A DNA stretch of 64,000 bases, taken from positions 310,001 to 374,000 of the forward strand of contig JAGEMR010000011.1 in NCBI GenBank assembly GCA_021030915.1, read 5' to 3'. The first letter of the stretch is position 1; every line of letters begins with the position of its first letter. Below, one piece after another: positions 22,417-33,171 of the stretch. The DNA is from Astrothelium macrocarpum (lineage: Eukaryota > Ascomycota > Dothideomycetes > Trypetheliales > Trypetheliaceae). Made by a program: the position numbers and the translations under genes. The notes beneath the pieces were generated by a model. It saw only the letters and a list, made by a program, of their open reading frames with translations, did not search any database and was not told the origin of the DNA.

Positions 22417-24301
22417 CTAATCATCCTCATCCCAATTCGGATTCGGTCCCGGCGGTTTCGGTCCTCCCGCCTGCCTCGCCACAATAATCTGATCGACACT
22501 CAACACCGTCCTCGCCGCCTCACTCGCCAGCTTGACCGCCCAGCTCTTCGTCACCAACAGATCCAAAATCCCCTCATCCTCCGCATCCAGCGTCCCCGTG
22601 CCATCCTCATTCTCCACATCCACCCCCATCGCACACACCTCCCCCTCCTCCTCCTCCTCCTCCTCCTCCTCCTCCTCCTCCCTCTCCTTCTTCCCCCCCC
22701 CGGCCGTCGCATGCGCCGTATACAACCTTGCCAACACCTCCGTCGCATCGAGCCCCGCGCTCTCCGCCAACACCCGCGGCACGACCTCGAACGCATCGGC
22801 AAACTTGCGCATCGCATACTGCGCCAGCCCGGGCGTCCGCTCCGCCACCCGCGCCACCCGCTCCACGAGCTGTATCTCGGCGGCGCCCGCGCCCGGCACC
22901 AGGCGCGCGTCCTTGGTAATCGCTTTAACGACATTGACGCCGTCGTCGACCGCGCGCTCGACGTCGTCGAGGGCGTTCTGCGTGGCGCCGCGCAGCACGA
23001 GCGTGGCCGTGCGCGTCGTCGACGCCGCCGAGTCCTGGCGGAAGACGGTGACGCGGTCGCCGCCGATTTCGAGCGTCTCGACGACGTCGATGGTGCCGGT
23101 TTCGTCGGGCATGGGGGCCCCCAGGCGTGCGAGGGGCGTGGCGCCGACGACGCGGCACAGGCGGCGCAGCTCGAATTTGGAGAGGACTTTGATGACGAGC
23201 ATGTTGTGGCGGTTGAGGTAGTGGAGGGCGAGTTCGCCGATGGTGGAGCCCGCGACGACGACGCGGAGCCCGGAGTCGTGGAGTTCTTTGATGATCTGCT
23301 CGACTTGTGCTTCTTCGCCTTTGGTGAAATCGAGCATCTCCTTGGCGTTGTGTAATAGCACTGTGCCCTTTGTTTCGGTTTGACTGATGTCGATTGGGCA
23401 GCTGTATACGCCTACTTTGGCCTTTGTTGCCTTCTTGACGCTTCCTTCAGGCTCTCGAGCAAATACCATGCCCCTCACTACGCGCGATTGAGGTAATGAT
23501 CCTCCCATGATTTTGACGACGCGAATGTTGTCAATGTTGAAATTGAGCGGATTTTTAGGGAGAACAGCAAGGACGGCTTCGGCAACAAGGTCGGAGAGGA
23601 AGTCTTCAGAGCCTGCTTGTTTGGAGGCGATGACGGTGCGGATGGCTTTGCTGAGTTCAGGAAGGGATCGAATGTCGGAGACGCTATCAATCTCAAGCTC
23701 TATGGGATTTTTAGCTCTCGTTACTCATAAGTAGGCGTTGAATCTGGTGCCATATAGCCGAATGTATCATCCGACAGCACATCCGTAAACATGCTTAGTA
23801 CACTCTTACCTTCTAGAGCCTTGAGCGCTACTTCTGTTGCCCTCTCATACCCACCCACAACATCGCTCGTCTTCAAGCCCATCCTAAGCAACTCTTCAGC
23901 CTTCCGTAATAGCTCCCCGGCCAACACCATGACCAGATTTGTAGCATCGCCCATCTCCGCTTCCTGCTGTTGGCTCGCCATCACTAGCAGTTTTGCTGCT
24001 GGATGTACAACTTCAAGCTCTCGCAAGATTGTAGCAGCATCGGATGTGAGGATCAGCTTTTGTAAGTGGTTGATGACAATCTTATTGCGGCCATAAGGAC
24101 CCAGAGATGTGCTGACGGTGGAGGCGATAGTTCGACAGGCGTCGATATTGCGGAGTACGGCGCCATCTTCGGCATCGTGACTATGTTTGCGGGCAAAGGT
24201 TAGTGGGGCTAATGGTCGATGATATTGTGTAAGAGAACAAACCTTTGGTAGCCTTGCTTGAAAAGGCCGCTATTTGGGGCGCTAGGTATCGAGAGAGACA
24301 T
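22417..24301 (-). CDS. CCT8: T-complex protein 1 (CCT/TRiC) subunit theta
   Basis: Exons 24243-24301, 23810-24180 and 22417-23699 give 570 residues. Chaperonin signatures are SLGPYGRNK with SDAATIL (nucleotide site), the theta-type GDATN motif, KIMGGSL at the apical boundary, VPGAGAAEIQL, and the theta-specific C-terminus DQIIVARQAGGPKPPGP. The subunit forms one position of the cytosolic double-ring chaperonin that folds actin, tubulin and WD proteins. Intron 2 (GTAAGA...CCATAG) rejoins KALE-ELEIDSV. An unusual insert of about twelve consecutive Glu plus flanking charged residues lies between ARLYTAHA and the conserved VCAMGVDVEN strand in the equatorial domain. The family is usually about 550 residues, and the insert accounts for most of the excess. 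Confidence 0.93.
22440..23480. other. C-rich to G-rich switch across CCT8 exon 3
   Basis: The + strand is C-rich from 22440 to about 22930 and G-rich from about 22960 to 23480, within one exon of a minus-strand gene. The CTC microsatellite lies in the C-rich half. Confidence 0.6.
22644..22685 (+). repeat. (CTC)n trinucleotide microsatellite inside CCT8
   Basis: About 13 CTC units on the + strand, read as GAG/GAA Glu codons in the minus-strand CCT8 frame. It is in frame, so length change would only alter the number of Glu residues. Confidence 0.9.
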
Positions 24302-24869
24302 TGGAAGTTGGACTAAGAAGGAGAGTTTGGCAGGGAGTAAAAGTCCAGGCTGGAGTCAAGATGAGGTCAAAGTCGCGTCAAGAATTTTGGCAGACGCGTT
24401 GTGGCGCACCAGCTGTGGCGTAATAAGAGCATCCTCATTCTCATCCGTACAAGATCTATCAATTCACTCCCTACAGATCAATCGAGATTAATTATTTACT
24501 TAGTATAGTAGATATGGTATGCACAAATCATATGGGAATATTGTGGATACGTTTGAGTCTGGTTAGCATTTCGTATCGGTATTCGTATGCTGGATAAAAA
24601 GCTTTTTGATTTTACAATTCAGCACCAAGCGACCAGCACTGTTAGGATAGAAAGTATGCGATGTGTATAGAAAAGATCCTTACTTTTGTCAAAGAGGATG
24701 ACAACAACAGCAACGAGCTGGTATGCAGTTGGCAACACACATAGGATCATTGGAAAGGATAAACCGACCAAAATATAAAGCCATGTCAAGCACTCACGAT
24801 TTAGCAAAGAAAGGATCGGATGAGGTACTTCATATTATCTTTCTATTTCACACTTATATACAGCGTTAA
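24302..24869. other. CCT8 promoter and 3' flank of the PPR-like gene
   Basis: A short frame at 24619-24807 (-) encodes a hydrophobic peptide, but it lies where the PPR-like 3' UTR should be and has no family match that I recognise. Confidence 0.45.
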
Positions 24870-27800
24870 TTACATTTGGGTTTCCCCAAAACTCAAATCG
24901 TTCAACTTTGATCGCGCCTTTTCTGGCGGGCTAGGATCATGATCGAAACCAATATCCTCTTCAATATTCGTGTTCTGTTCATCCGCCCATCTAGCTTTCG
25001 TGTCCTTTTTTTCAAAGTAGTCTAAATCGCTCGAGACATCCTCGTTACTTTCGAAGTCTGGAGAAAGCTCCTGAATTATTCTTACAAGCTCCCAGCCATC
25101 CAACTCCACTCTCTCTTGTTGTTGACGTCGGCGTTCTATGCACAGTCCTCGCCATCGATTGAGCTGCTGAATGGCATCCTGGACCTGATGTTTGGATTCC
25201 AGCGATAGTCCTGGATTTCGAAATAAAGCAAATAGAGGCTTGCGCGCCTTTCGTAATTCCTGACAAAACACCGCATCAATTCTCATGTCATCTTCAAAAA
25301 CTTTGTCAACCACCCATTTGATGCCTTCTAGATGTCCCAGCTTTGCATAGCCTTTGAGAAAAACGGACATGGCCTCAATCTGCAAGGGCCATTGTTCTGC
25401 ATAGGTGGAATGGTATATGAGATTCAAAAGTTCAATGCCGCCCTCAGCTTGTCCGTAGAAAATTAGATGTTTTGCTGCAGCGATGCAGATATGATGCTTC
25501 GGTACACAGCCCAACCCTGCCAAGGACTTGTAATAGTCGACAACTATTGCCGTAAGTTGGGATTGACTATGGTCGAATCTATGCTTCCGCAATTTGTTCA
25601 GTAGAAAATGCTGGGCAGCCATCGCGACATCCATTCCAGCAGCCTTGGACTCTTCCAACAGCTCATAAGCAGGACCAGTGTAATCATCATAGGCGCGAAG
25701 AGAGGCATCCGTGGCGATTGATAATGAATAAGGAGAATACTGAAGCCCTGCAGATGAGAAGCTTTTCCAGAATTCTTGGACAGCTTCAGCTGGTCTTCGA
25801 AAGGATGTGGCGACGATCATTTTATGATCAAGTATAGAAGAACTGGGTTTCCGAGCTGCATCAGCATCCTTCTGGACACTGTTCTCTTCTTCGTTGTCGC
25901 CCTCTTGGAACTTATGCGAGTCTGGAACTAGATGCCAAACCGATGGCAATGAACCGTACGTCCTGGCTAATCTCGCCAGTGGACGCTCAACATAACGTTG
26001 CCACGTTGGGCTGTCTAGGGAGTTCAATGAGCCTGGCGAATCTAATTTACCACGTTTGCGAGCATCGAACGCAATAACCTCTATCATTTTCCTCCAGAGA
26101 TGTGTTGTCACGAGACCTTTTCGTGTTCCTCGCAGCACATAGCACATCCGTGCAAATAGGAATCCCTCGGGACGGAATCTTACAGCAAAACCATCCATCA
26201 TGCGAAGAACAGTCAGTGCATCGAAACAAAACTTGAAGCCGTGGTCAGTGAACCAATGACTCCACTCTGCAGGCATCGACCACTTCCGTTGCCACACACA
26301 TTGTTCAAAAAATATATCCGAGAGCCTCGTGCTCGGCGCTAATCCATACTCTTCGATCAGTTTGGTAATGAAGTCCCATCCTCTCTCAACGCCGAATTTT
26401 TTCAGAAATTCTCGAAAGATCTCACCAAAAGTCAAGTGGCAAACGCGCGAGAATGAAGCCATCTGCCCAGATTTGTGAAGACGAACGAGCATAGTCTCAA
26501 CTGCAGGCCAATTGCCGTCCATGGCTTGAGCATGCATAATCTCCCCAAATGTCACCAAATCAGCTCCAGGACCACTGTCGGATTGTAAGTCCTCTAGACA
26601 TCTTTGCGCCTCTTCCTTGTGACCAGATCTATAACAGATCATCAACCAGATGTTGTAGCTACTCACAGGCAAGCCACCATGTGGTTTCGCAGATTGGTAA
26701 ATGTCCTCATAGAGCTGTTGAACCAGTTTAAAATTAGAGGTTTCTCGCCATATTCGCTCCAAGACGAAGTTGCAGGAATCGACTGCGTCCTTATCCATGA
26801 TCCAGTGTGGGTTTGAATGCACGAGCCGTTGAACCAGTGCGATTGCAGTGTTTGGAAATCCGCGCGTAGCTGAAATGGCCCAGAGAAGTGGTTGTATTCC
26901 GGTGTCCTGGTTGACCCGCTCTGCTGCACCAGTCGATTCAGGCGATAACCATACAGTGGTACCCAAGTCAAGACAAAAGCGAAGAATTGGTTCCAATCGG
27001 CGCTGCCTATCCGGAAAGTCTTGATTCTCCGTCCACTCAAAAAGCTTAATGGCAACTTTACCTTCGCCTTGTGCCATCGCTTCGAAGATGATCTCGTCAC
27101 AAAGCTCAATAAAGTGATCGGGTGTAGTTGTGTTACCAAGCCTCATCTTTGGGATGATTGTCAGAGCTTCGACAGCTTTGGCGTACCGACTCTCAAAAAG
27201 CATGCCATTAACTTGAGCTTGAATGATTTGTATGGCATTGTTTTTTCCATGATATGAAGAAGCCAGCTCGAACAATACATGGGCCGCTGACCAAGATTCA
27301 GTATTTAGTGAGGCACGCAATAACCGAAGCAGGATGCCGCGGCTGCTCCATCTCGCTGGTAGGCGCATAGGTAGTTCAAGTGGGCCTTTTTCGCCACTGC
27401 ACCGTTGACTATGTTTCCCAAGAGTATCAGCAAACAGGTTGACCGCCTCCTGCCCACGCTGCAAGCCAAGTAATCGCTGGCACGCTTGATAAGCCAAATC
27501 GTAAGCAATCCTTTTCGTCATGAGCAGATCTTCGCGTTGCCATCTACTGAATTGGACTGATCCGAAAGGAAAGTTCGCTCCCTCAAGAAGTTGTGTTTGA
27601 TCTTCGGGCATCCTTTTCACTTTTTCAAAGGCCTCGTAATAGAAATCCGCATCATTGAACAGCCGTATCAACTGAGAAACCCCAAAATTCCCTTCACTGG
27701 TCTCAATTAGGAACTCTTCCAACTTGTCGTAGCGTTGTCCTTGGTTCCAGAAGCGTTGTCCTTGATCCCAGTAGAGTCGTCCTTGATTCCTGGGTTTGGA

Positions 27801-29237
27801 GGTCGGTGAAGGGCGGCGCCTTTTTGAGACATTACCTTCACTCGAAAGAGCTCGTTCTGATCTTAATCCTGAAAAGTAGGCATCTGGGGACTCTTGGTCT
27901 GTTTCCCACATCCATGTATGAGAAGTGGAGTCTTCTGAATTCAATGTAGATAGTGCGTCGTTGTGTATGTTGTTATATTGCGGGTCCGTGTTTTCGCTAT
28001 TTATTTGCATTTGCGTTGTGCCTTCTTCTCTGCCTGGCGTACTGCTAGAGGCAGCCGTAGCAGTCTGAAACGGCATCTGAAGCCGATGAAGATTTTTCTC
28101 CGAGATACCACTTTGATTACGCGAATTCAAACCGTCTGAACGGTCGCGACCTATGGCCGCAGGGGGTGTCAGAGAGGTTTCATTGCTTTCTCTTCTTATG
28201 TCATCCGATTCGTGCAACTTTGGTTGTCTGTCATCGCCCATATGATTACAAAAGTCATTTGAAACATCTTTAGATTTTGCAAGACTTCTTTGAATCTTCA
28301 CGTTGGGTTCGTCAGTGTCCTCGGAAGCTTCAATAAATTCGGGGGGCTTTGTGAGCGGACCCGAACTCTCTCCTGGACTAGCAAGGAATGTAGCAGACTC
28401 ATGTTCTGAGTCATCTCCACGGTCCCACACAGGCGACCCACGGAGTGCTCTTGAGAGTCCGTCTGGCAACTGTTTCTGACGAAGATGTTGAGCAAGAGAA
28501 GCAGGCCGGCTGTCGATCCCTTTGCCAGAGTCAATTCCATCAGATCCGGGTCCATGGTAATGCTGAGTCAAAGACCTTGGATGTTTGAGCTCAACATGCT
28601 TTCTTCCATAGAGCGGTTGCCACAATTGTTTTTCCTGCTGAGTTGCAGCCGTGTGCCATTTTTGCTCTGCCAAGCGTGTCTCACCCTGGCCTTGTGTCTC
28701 ATCGCTTGGTGGCGTCGACGACCGCCCAATCTCCAGGTCATCTTCTTGTTTCTCTTGCCGTGGCCGTGTATTCCCAATCTCTCCCGGCCCAATAATCTCG
28801 TTCCCACCGCCCACCCGTTGATAGATTCGTTCAACTTGACTGGGGAGAAATTCTGCCTTCACGGGATTTGTATCTATTGGACGCTGTCGTCCACTGGCGG
28901 GGACTCCAGTCTGAAGTTCAGGTTGCCGCAAAGAGTATGGTAGTCCATCCAAAGAGGCTTCGGAATTACATGAGGCGTGTCCGCTGGATGCCGCGGTGGC
29001 CACGGGTCTATTCCCAACCCACCGATCACAAGCTTGGAGCTTTCTCTTGTTCTCTATGATCCGCTGAGCCGTACTAATCCTTCGTCTCCGTTCTTCGGTA
29101 AGAAGTACGCCGATAGCTGCGATAGTACCTGAGCCGACGTATGCAAGCTGTTGGAGAAGTCTTGGACCGGCATGGGAGGAGGCCGGTGGCATGACACGAT
29201 GAGATCGATGCTCGGTCGCGATGTGAAGACATAGCAC
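24870..29237 (-). CDS. Large pentatricopeptide-repeat-like protein, probably mitochondrial
   Basis: One open frame of 1455 residues; Met16 (MPPASSHAGP) is an alternative start. Residues about 16-60 (RLLQQLAYVGSGTIAAIGVL then RRRR) resemble a mitochondrial presequence plus hydrophobic segment seen in a fungal family of very long helical-repeat proteins. Residues about 60-500 are low-complexity, charged and probably disordered. From about 520 to 1400 the protein is helical with PPR-like units, for example SYNIWLMICYRSGHKEEAQRCL followed by VTFGEIMHAQAMDGNWPAVETML. PPR proteins bind organellar RNA, so a role in mitochondrial RNA processing or translation is inferred. No intron was needed, notable for its size. 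Confidence 0.7.
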   Translation of the reverse strand: MLCLHIATEHRSHRVMPPASSHAGPRLLQQLAYVGSGTIAAIGVLLTEERRRRISTAQRIIENKRKLQACDRWVGNRPVATAASSGHASCNSEASLDGLPYSLRQPELQTGVPASGRQRPIDTNPVKAEFLPSQVERIYQRVGGGNEIIGPGEIGNTRPRQEKQEDDLEIGRSSTPPSDETQGQGETRLAEQKWHTAATQQEKQLWQPLYGRKHVELKHPRSLTQHYHGPGSDGIDSGKGIDSRPASLAQHLRQKQLPDGLSRALRGSPVWDRGDDSEHESATFLASPGESSGPLTKPPEFIEASEDTDEPNVKIQRSLAKSKDVSNDFCNHMGDDRQPKLHESDDIRRESNETSLTPPAAIGRDRSDGLNSRNQSGISEKNLHRLQMPFQTATAASSSTPGREEGTTQMQINSENTDPQYNNIHNDALSTLNSEDSTSHTWMWETDQESPDAYFSGLRSERALSSEGNVSKRRRPSPTSKPRNQGRLYWDQGQRFWNQGQRYDKLEEFLIETSEGNFGVSQLIRLFNDADFYYEAFEKVKRMPEDQTQLLEGANFPFGSVQFSRWQREDLLMTKRIAYDLAYQACQRLLGLQRGQEAVNLFADTLGKHSQRCSGEKGPLELPMRLPARWSSRGILLRLLRASLNTESWSAAHVLFELASSYHGKNNAIQIIQAQVNGMLFESRYAKAVEALTIIPKMRLGNTTTPDHFIELCDEIIFEAMAQGEGKVAIKLFEWTENQDFPDRQRRLEPILRFCLDLGTTVWLSPESTGAAERVNQDTGIQPLLWAISATRGFPNTAIALVQRLVHSNPHWIMDKDAVDSCNFVLERIWRETSNFKLVQQLYEDIYQSAKPHGGLPVSSYNIWLMICYRSGHKEEAQRCLEDLQSDSGPGADLVTFGEIMHAQAMDGNWPAVETMLVRLHKSGQMASFSRVCHLTFGEIFREFLKKFGVERGWDFITKLIEEYGLAPSTRLSDIFFEQCVWQRKWSMPAEWSHWFTDHGFKFCFDALTVLRMMDGFAVRFRPEGFLFARMCYVLRGTRKGLVTTHLWRKMIEVIAFDARKRGKLDSPGSLNSLDSPTWQRYVERPLARLARTYGSLPSVWHLVPDSHKFQEGDNEEENSVQKDADAARKPSSSILDHKMIVATSFRRPAEAVQEFWKSFSSAGLQYSPYSLSIATDASLRAYDDYTGPAYELLEESKAAGMDVAMAAQHFLLNKLRKHRFDHSQSQLTAIVVDYYKSLAGLGCVPKHHICIAAAKHLIFYGQAEGGIELLNLIYHSTYAEQWPLQIEAMSVFLKGYAKLGHLEGIKWVVDKVFEDDMRIDAVFCQELRKARKPLFALFRNPGLSLESKHQVQDAIQQLNRWRGLCIERRRQQQERVELDGWELVRIIQELSPDFESNEDVSSDLDYFEKKDTKARWADEQNTNIEEDIGFDHDPSPPEKARSKLNDLSFGETQM
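27732..27794 (-). repeat. Three-copy 21-bp minisatellite in the PPR-like gene
   Basis: Three 21-bp units (consensus GCGTTGTCCTTGATTCCAGNA on +) encode three successive 7-residue repeats of the form (N/D)QGxxxx just before the helical region starts. Confidence 0.85.
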
Positions 29238-29706
29238 TTGAGTTATTGCTAATTAGTAGAGTGCAAAGTGCAGGCTTTTTGGGATAGATAGAGATTTGCC
29301 ATGTAGAAAGTCTCTTGCTCAATGAAGTCCGGAAGTGTCGAGGTATCGAAATCACGCTATTCCATTTCTAGCCATGCTAACATTATCGACAGGGTTTCCA
29401 GCTGTCATCGAAGTATCAACGTGATTCGTCTAAGCATTGGAAGGACTGCTACGAGCCTAGCGGAATGAGCCTCCAGAGCTGAAGATGCTATAGCCTACAC
29501 ATTTTGTTTTTGACTCGGATTCCTGAATGTCATGGTTAATCCCTTTTCTCGACTGCAGCATTTGGAAATGAGAAAAAACGTTTGGTATTTGCGATAGAAG
29601 ATTGGATTGACTGCCGTTCTAATCCGTGGACATATTCCATTGTCTAGTCACAGAGAGCACATCGCTGTAATAGGCTTGCAGGGATGCGCGATGAAAGGAA
29701 ACATGA
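29238..29706. other. PPR-like gene promoter and 3' flank of the zinc-cluster regulator
   Basis: 470 bases, no supported gene or element. Confidence 0.45.
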
Positions 29707-32079
29707 TCAATTCAACTCTCCAGGCAAGAATAGATCTTGGTATAACGGCTGGATTACCTTCCAGCACCATTCAGCAACACCATCCTCCTGTTTCGCGTCT
29801 CTAATCCAGTCCAACATGAGCACCACCGTTTCCTCTATTGCACTCTGGGAAATCCGTTCACGACTAATGCGGCCTAACAAATTGTTCTCCAAGGCCATAC
29901 GTAGAATTAGAAGAATGCTCATGAAATTGTGCGTCCATGCAAACAAAAACGGTACCAAGCGCTTTTTTGCTTTGGGTGGGTACATGATGATTGGCCAACC
30001 CAGAGCGCTCTTCAAGCAGATTACTACACAGTCAGCGTCCTCCTCACTGATGAGATTAGGATAATGCAGAGCCTTGTAGACAAAAGGCCGATAGATTGTA
30101 AATCGGGCGTAATAATACCGCGTTCGAAGCTGCGCTGTTGCAATGTCAATGTTGTATCTATAGTTTACCCGGGATCCGTCCAAACGTGGCATGGGTGAAA
30201 AGACTGCGAGTTCGGAGTTGTCCAAAGTCCCTCCGGTTCTAGGTAAAAACATCTTCTCCTCGTCGGTCCATTGCAGAACCGTCGGCAACACCGAACGCCA
30301 ATTATCAAGCCCTTGGGATAGTTCAGTTATGACGGAGATAGGCGGTCCTGTAGGATCTTCTATGGACTCAGCCTTGGACGTTATGGCTACAGCTGTACCG
30401 TCAGAGCTTAACTTTATGCATTGAGGTGCAGAGCCATACGCACCATCAAAGATTTCCGCATGAGCGCTTGTAATGAATCGACGGATTACAATCATTGCCG
30501 AGAATGGCAGCTGGATATGCGAACGTTCATCGTCAGGGATTCCTTCCTCATGCTGCTCCTGGAAAGTTGGCAAAGGTATCTCCCCTTCCAGATCATTGAT
30601 TCCCGTTTGCGGCAAATCAAGATCAAGGTGATACCAGCTACGAACTCATCAGTATACGAGCGAATGATGCGCCATGAAACCTACTTTTCAATGAGGTTGC
30701 AGATCCAGTAACTGCGTCGGACAAGATCGCCATGACGCGAGTCCCAATCTATTGGCGCACTAGTGGTCCGTTAGCTCGACGGTGACTGCAGTGACCAGCA
30801 ATGAAAAACGCACCATTTGATATACAATTGACATGACATCGAAGCAGTTACTAAGACACGCCAAAATTCCTAAAGATTCGCTTAGCATGGTATTCGAGCG
30901 AGATGAGCTAGCGCACGCACCAAATGCCTCCCGCACATCTCATAATAAAGACTGCAAGAAACAGATAAGCCAATCAAACCAGGAGTAGTACGAAAGTGAC
31001 TTTACCTCATCAACAACATTGCTTGGATATTTTCAAGTCTACATTCTGAGAAGACGAATCCAATTCGTCTTCGAGCTTCATTGAATATGTCTAGTCCAGG
31101 GGGCCGGTCAGGCGATTGTCCTTGTAGACCGCTTGGTTGGCCATTAACATAGCTGACAGGCTCACCAGATTCCACATCATCTGCGACTTTCCCCAAAGCC
31201 AGGACCAGCAAGCACACAATCGACGAAGAATCCTGATCGCCAAAACCGTACCGTAATGCCTGCCACAAGTGGTCATTCCAAAAGTCATCTCTGTCGAGCA
31301 CAGGGTAAAGAACGTTGTACGTGTCAAAGTACTGCAGGGCATATCTCTTCATTGTCTCTTCATCCAAAGAAGAATATCGCACACGCTTGGGTGCGGTCGA
31401 GTCTCGAGTTGGCGACGAGACGGGTGTGCTTGAGAGATAGTTGTTCACCGGTAAGCTGTTCGGGTGTTTGGCGAGGTCTAGTCTATGAAACCACGCTGTG
31501 CCTTCCTTTTGTATGCTTTGGATATCCGCGACGGCAATGTTGCCAGATGCGAGCAAAAACCCGCTGATACTTGGCCATAGAAGCACTTTGTGTGCAGCAG
31601 TAATGGGTCTAGACAGCCGTCGAACTTCTGCAGTCCCGTCAATGGGATATTGAACCGTCGCAGGATTGCTAGTGTCATAGCCGTGTATCTGTAAGGTCGG
31701 TAGGTAATCGGCAAACCCAGGCCCTCCCGTTCGAGGCGTTCCAAAAGGAGGAGTGAGTGTATCTACTTTCGTCTCCAACCTTTGTAGACTATCGAGGATT
31801 TCGATAAGCGTTTTGTCCTTCCTGAAACGCACGTTAGATATGAGTGATGCCACAGAGTCTCGTGTGTCAAAATGTCAGCGCATACTTTGTAGGCTGTGGC
31901 TCACGGTAGTTGCATGGCACGTTGAGTCGCTTGCAAAGGGAGCATTGGGGTCGCATCTCATCACATTTGGACTTTCGAGTACGACAGGTTTCGCAGGCTT
32001 GCGCTGCAATTGTGGCTCTGTCTCGTCGAAGGGAGCTAGCAGGGCCTACAGAGGTGGAGGGAGACTGTCCCGGATCCAT
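29707..32079 (-). CDS. Zn(II)2Cys6 transcription factor with fungal-specific middle domain
   Basis: Six exons (31886-32079, 31006-31821, 30921-30951, 30814-30869, 30685-30759, 29707-30637) join in phase to 700 residues; the 31-, 56- and 75-nt micro-exons are each fixed by conserved sequence across the joins. The binuclear zinc cluster is C29-x2-C32-x6-C39-x6-C46-x2-C49-x6-C56, followed by a basic linker and a short helical dimerisation stretch (LIEILDSLQRLETKVDTL). The middle homology region carries YALQYFDTYNVLYPVLDR, YYEMCGRHL, the FWRVLVTASMSCQLYI join, and DWDSRHGDLVRRSYWICNLIE. It acts as a DNA-bound regulator in the nucleus. It lies directly downstream of the dihydroxyacetone kinase gene on the same strand, so that gene is a natural candidate target. 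Confidence 0.87.
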
Positions 32080-33171
32080 GACATTGGGAGCAAGGAAGCA
32101 TTAGCGATCTCTCCATCCAAGAGCGGCTGTCGTTCCTGATGGTTGGGTAAGGAAACCGGGTTCCATGATCAATGAAATCATCGCGAAGGCAATGGATGGT
32201 AATTCACTCCCAATCGTCGCAATGGCGTCGGCGGTATCGGACTTGGCTCCGCTGCGAGTCTTCTGCATCTCGGTCAAGTGCAGGTATGCCAAGCAAGGCA
32301 AACCAGTTGTAGAGAGACATAAAATGGCCTCTCCATACTGAATTTTAGAGAAGCGCTATATTAGACTGGTCAGAACGGATATTGACACTATGCAAGGCAC
32401 CAAGGGGCCGAGTTAGTCCTGGCAAGACCCAGAGTAAGATGTAAGGTATGTAGAATGTGAATGGTTGAAAATGTGGAACCAAAATCGCGTGGGACATCTA
32501 TCAGGCCCCAAACCGGTCCAGAACTCATTTAGCATAATATAATCTTGATTCAATATCCCTATTTGAATTAAATGTAGCAACCCGTCTACAATGCATCTGA
32601 CCTGATTCAGCAAACCAGCAGGTTGCGGATTGCGCTCCGGACCAATCAGAATCCTCAACCCAATTCCCAGATTGTTCTAGCTCCCCTCCCATCTTGACGA
32701 CTTTGCTCCGTTCCCCTAACTTGATCTCTCATACACAGTTCCATGCTGACTGACGCTTATTTCAAAACCCGTTTTCCTGACCGTCAAGCATCGAATCGAA
32801 ACCGACTTGTATTACATAGATCATGCACACACTCGTGACGATCTGTCCCGACCATGAAACCAACTACCACAGGTCCTTGGTCATTGCTAATGTGGTTCGC
32901 AAATCCGCTGAATTGAGATTTTGATACCACAGAGTTCTTTATTCTATATCTCACATCATGCCAACACTGTCCACAGGGAAATGCAATTGAACGATAATAA
33001 CGACGTATCACTATACAACTCAAAGACATGGACCACGGAATTTATTTCGAATGAGCACATTCTGCGAAATCAAGTCGAAAAGCGAGGGCATTCAAAGGTG
33101 TCAAAGTTCTTTGTTCAAATGAGACACAATGACTATGTGGATGGAATCGATACGTGTTACTACCCAATATG
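32080..33171. other. Promoter of the zinc-cluster regulator and 3' flank of DHA kinase
   Basis: About 1.1 kb, AT-moderate, with only short non-conserved open frames. Confidence 0.5.

Noticed and set aside
22532..23355. Two overlapping plus-strand open frames across CCT8
   Set aside because: Antisense shadows; poly-Ser comes from the CTC repeat.
24619..24807. Small hydrophobic protein
   Set aside because: Sits in the expected 3' UTR of the PPR-like gene, no conserved pattern, likely chance in AT-rich DNA.
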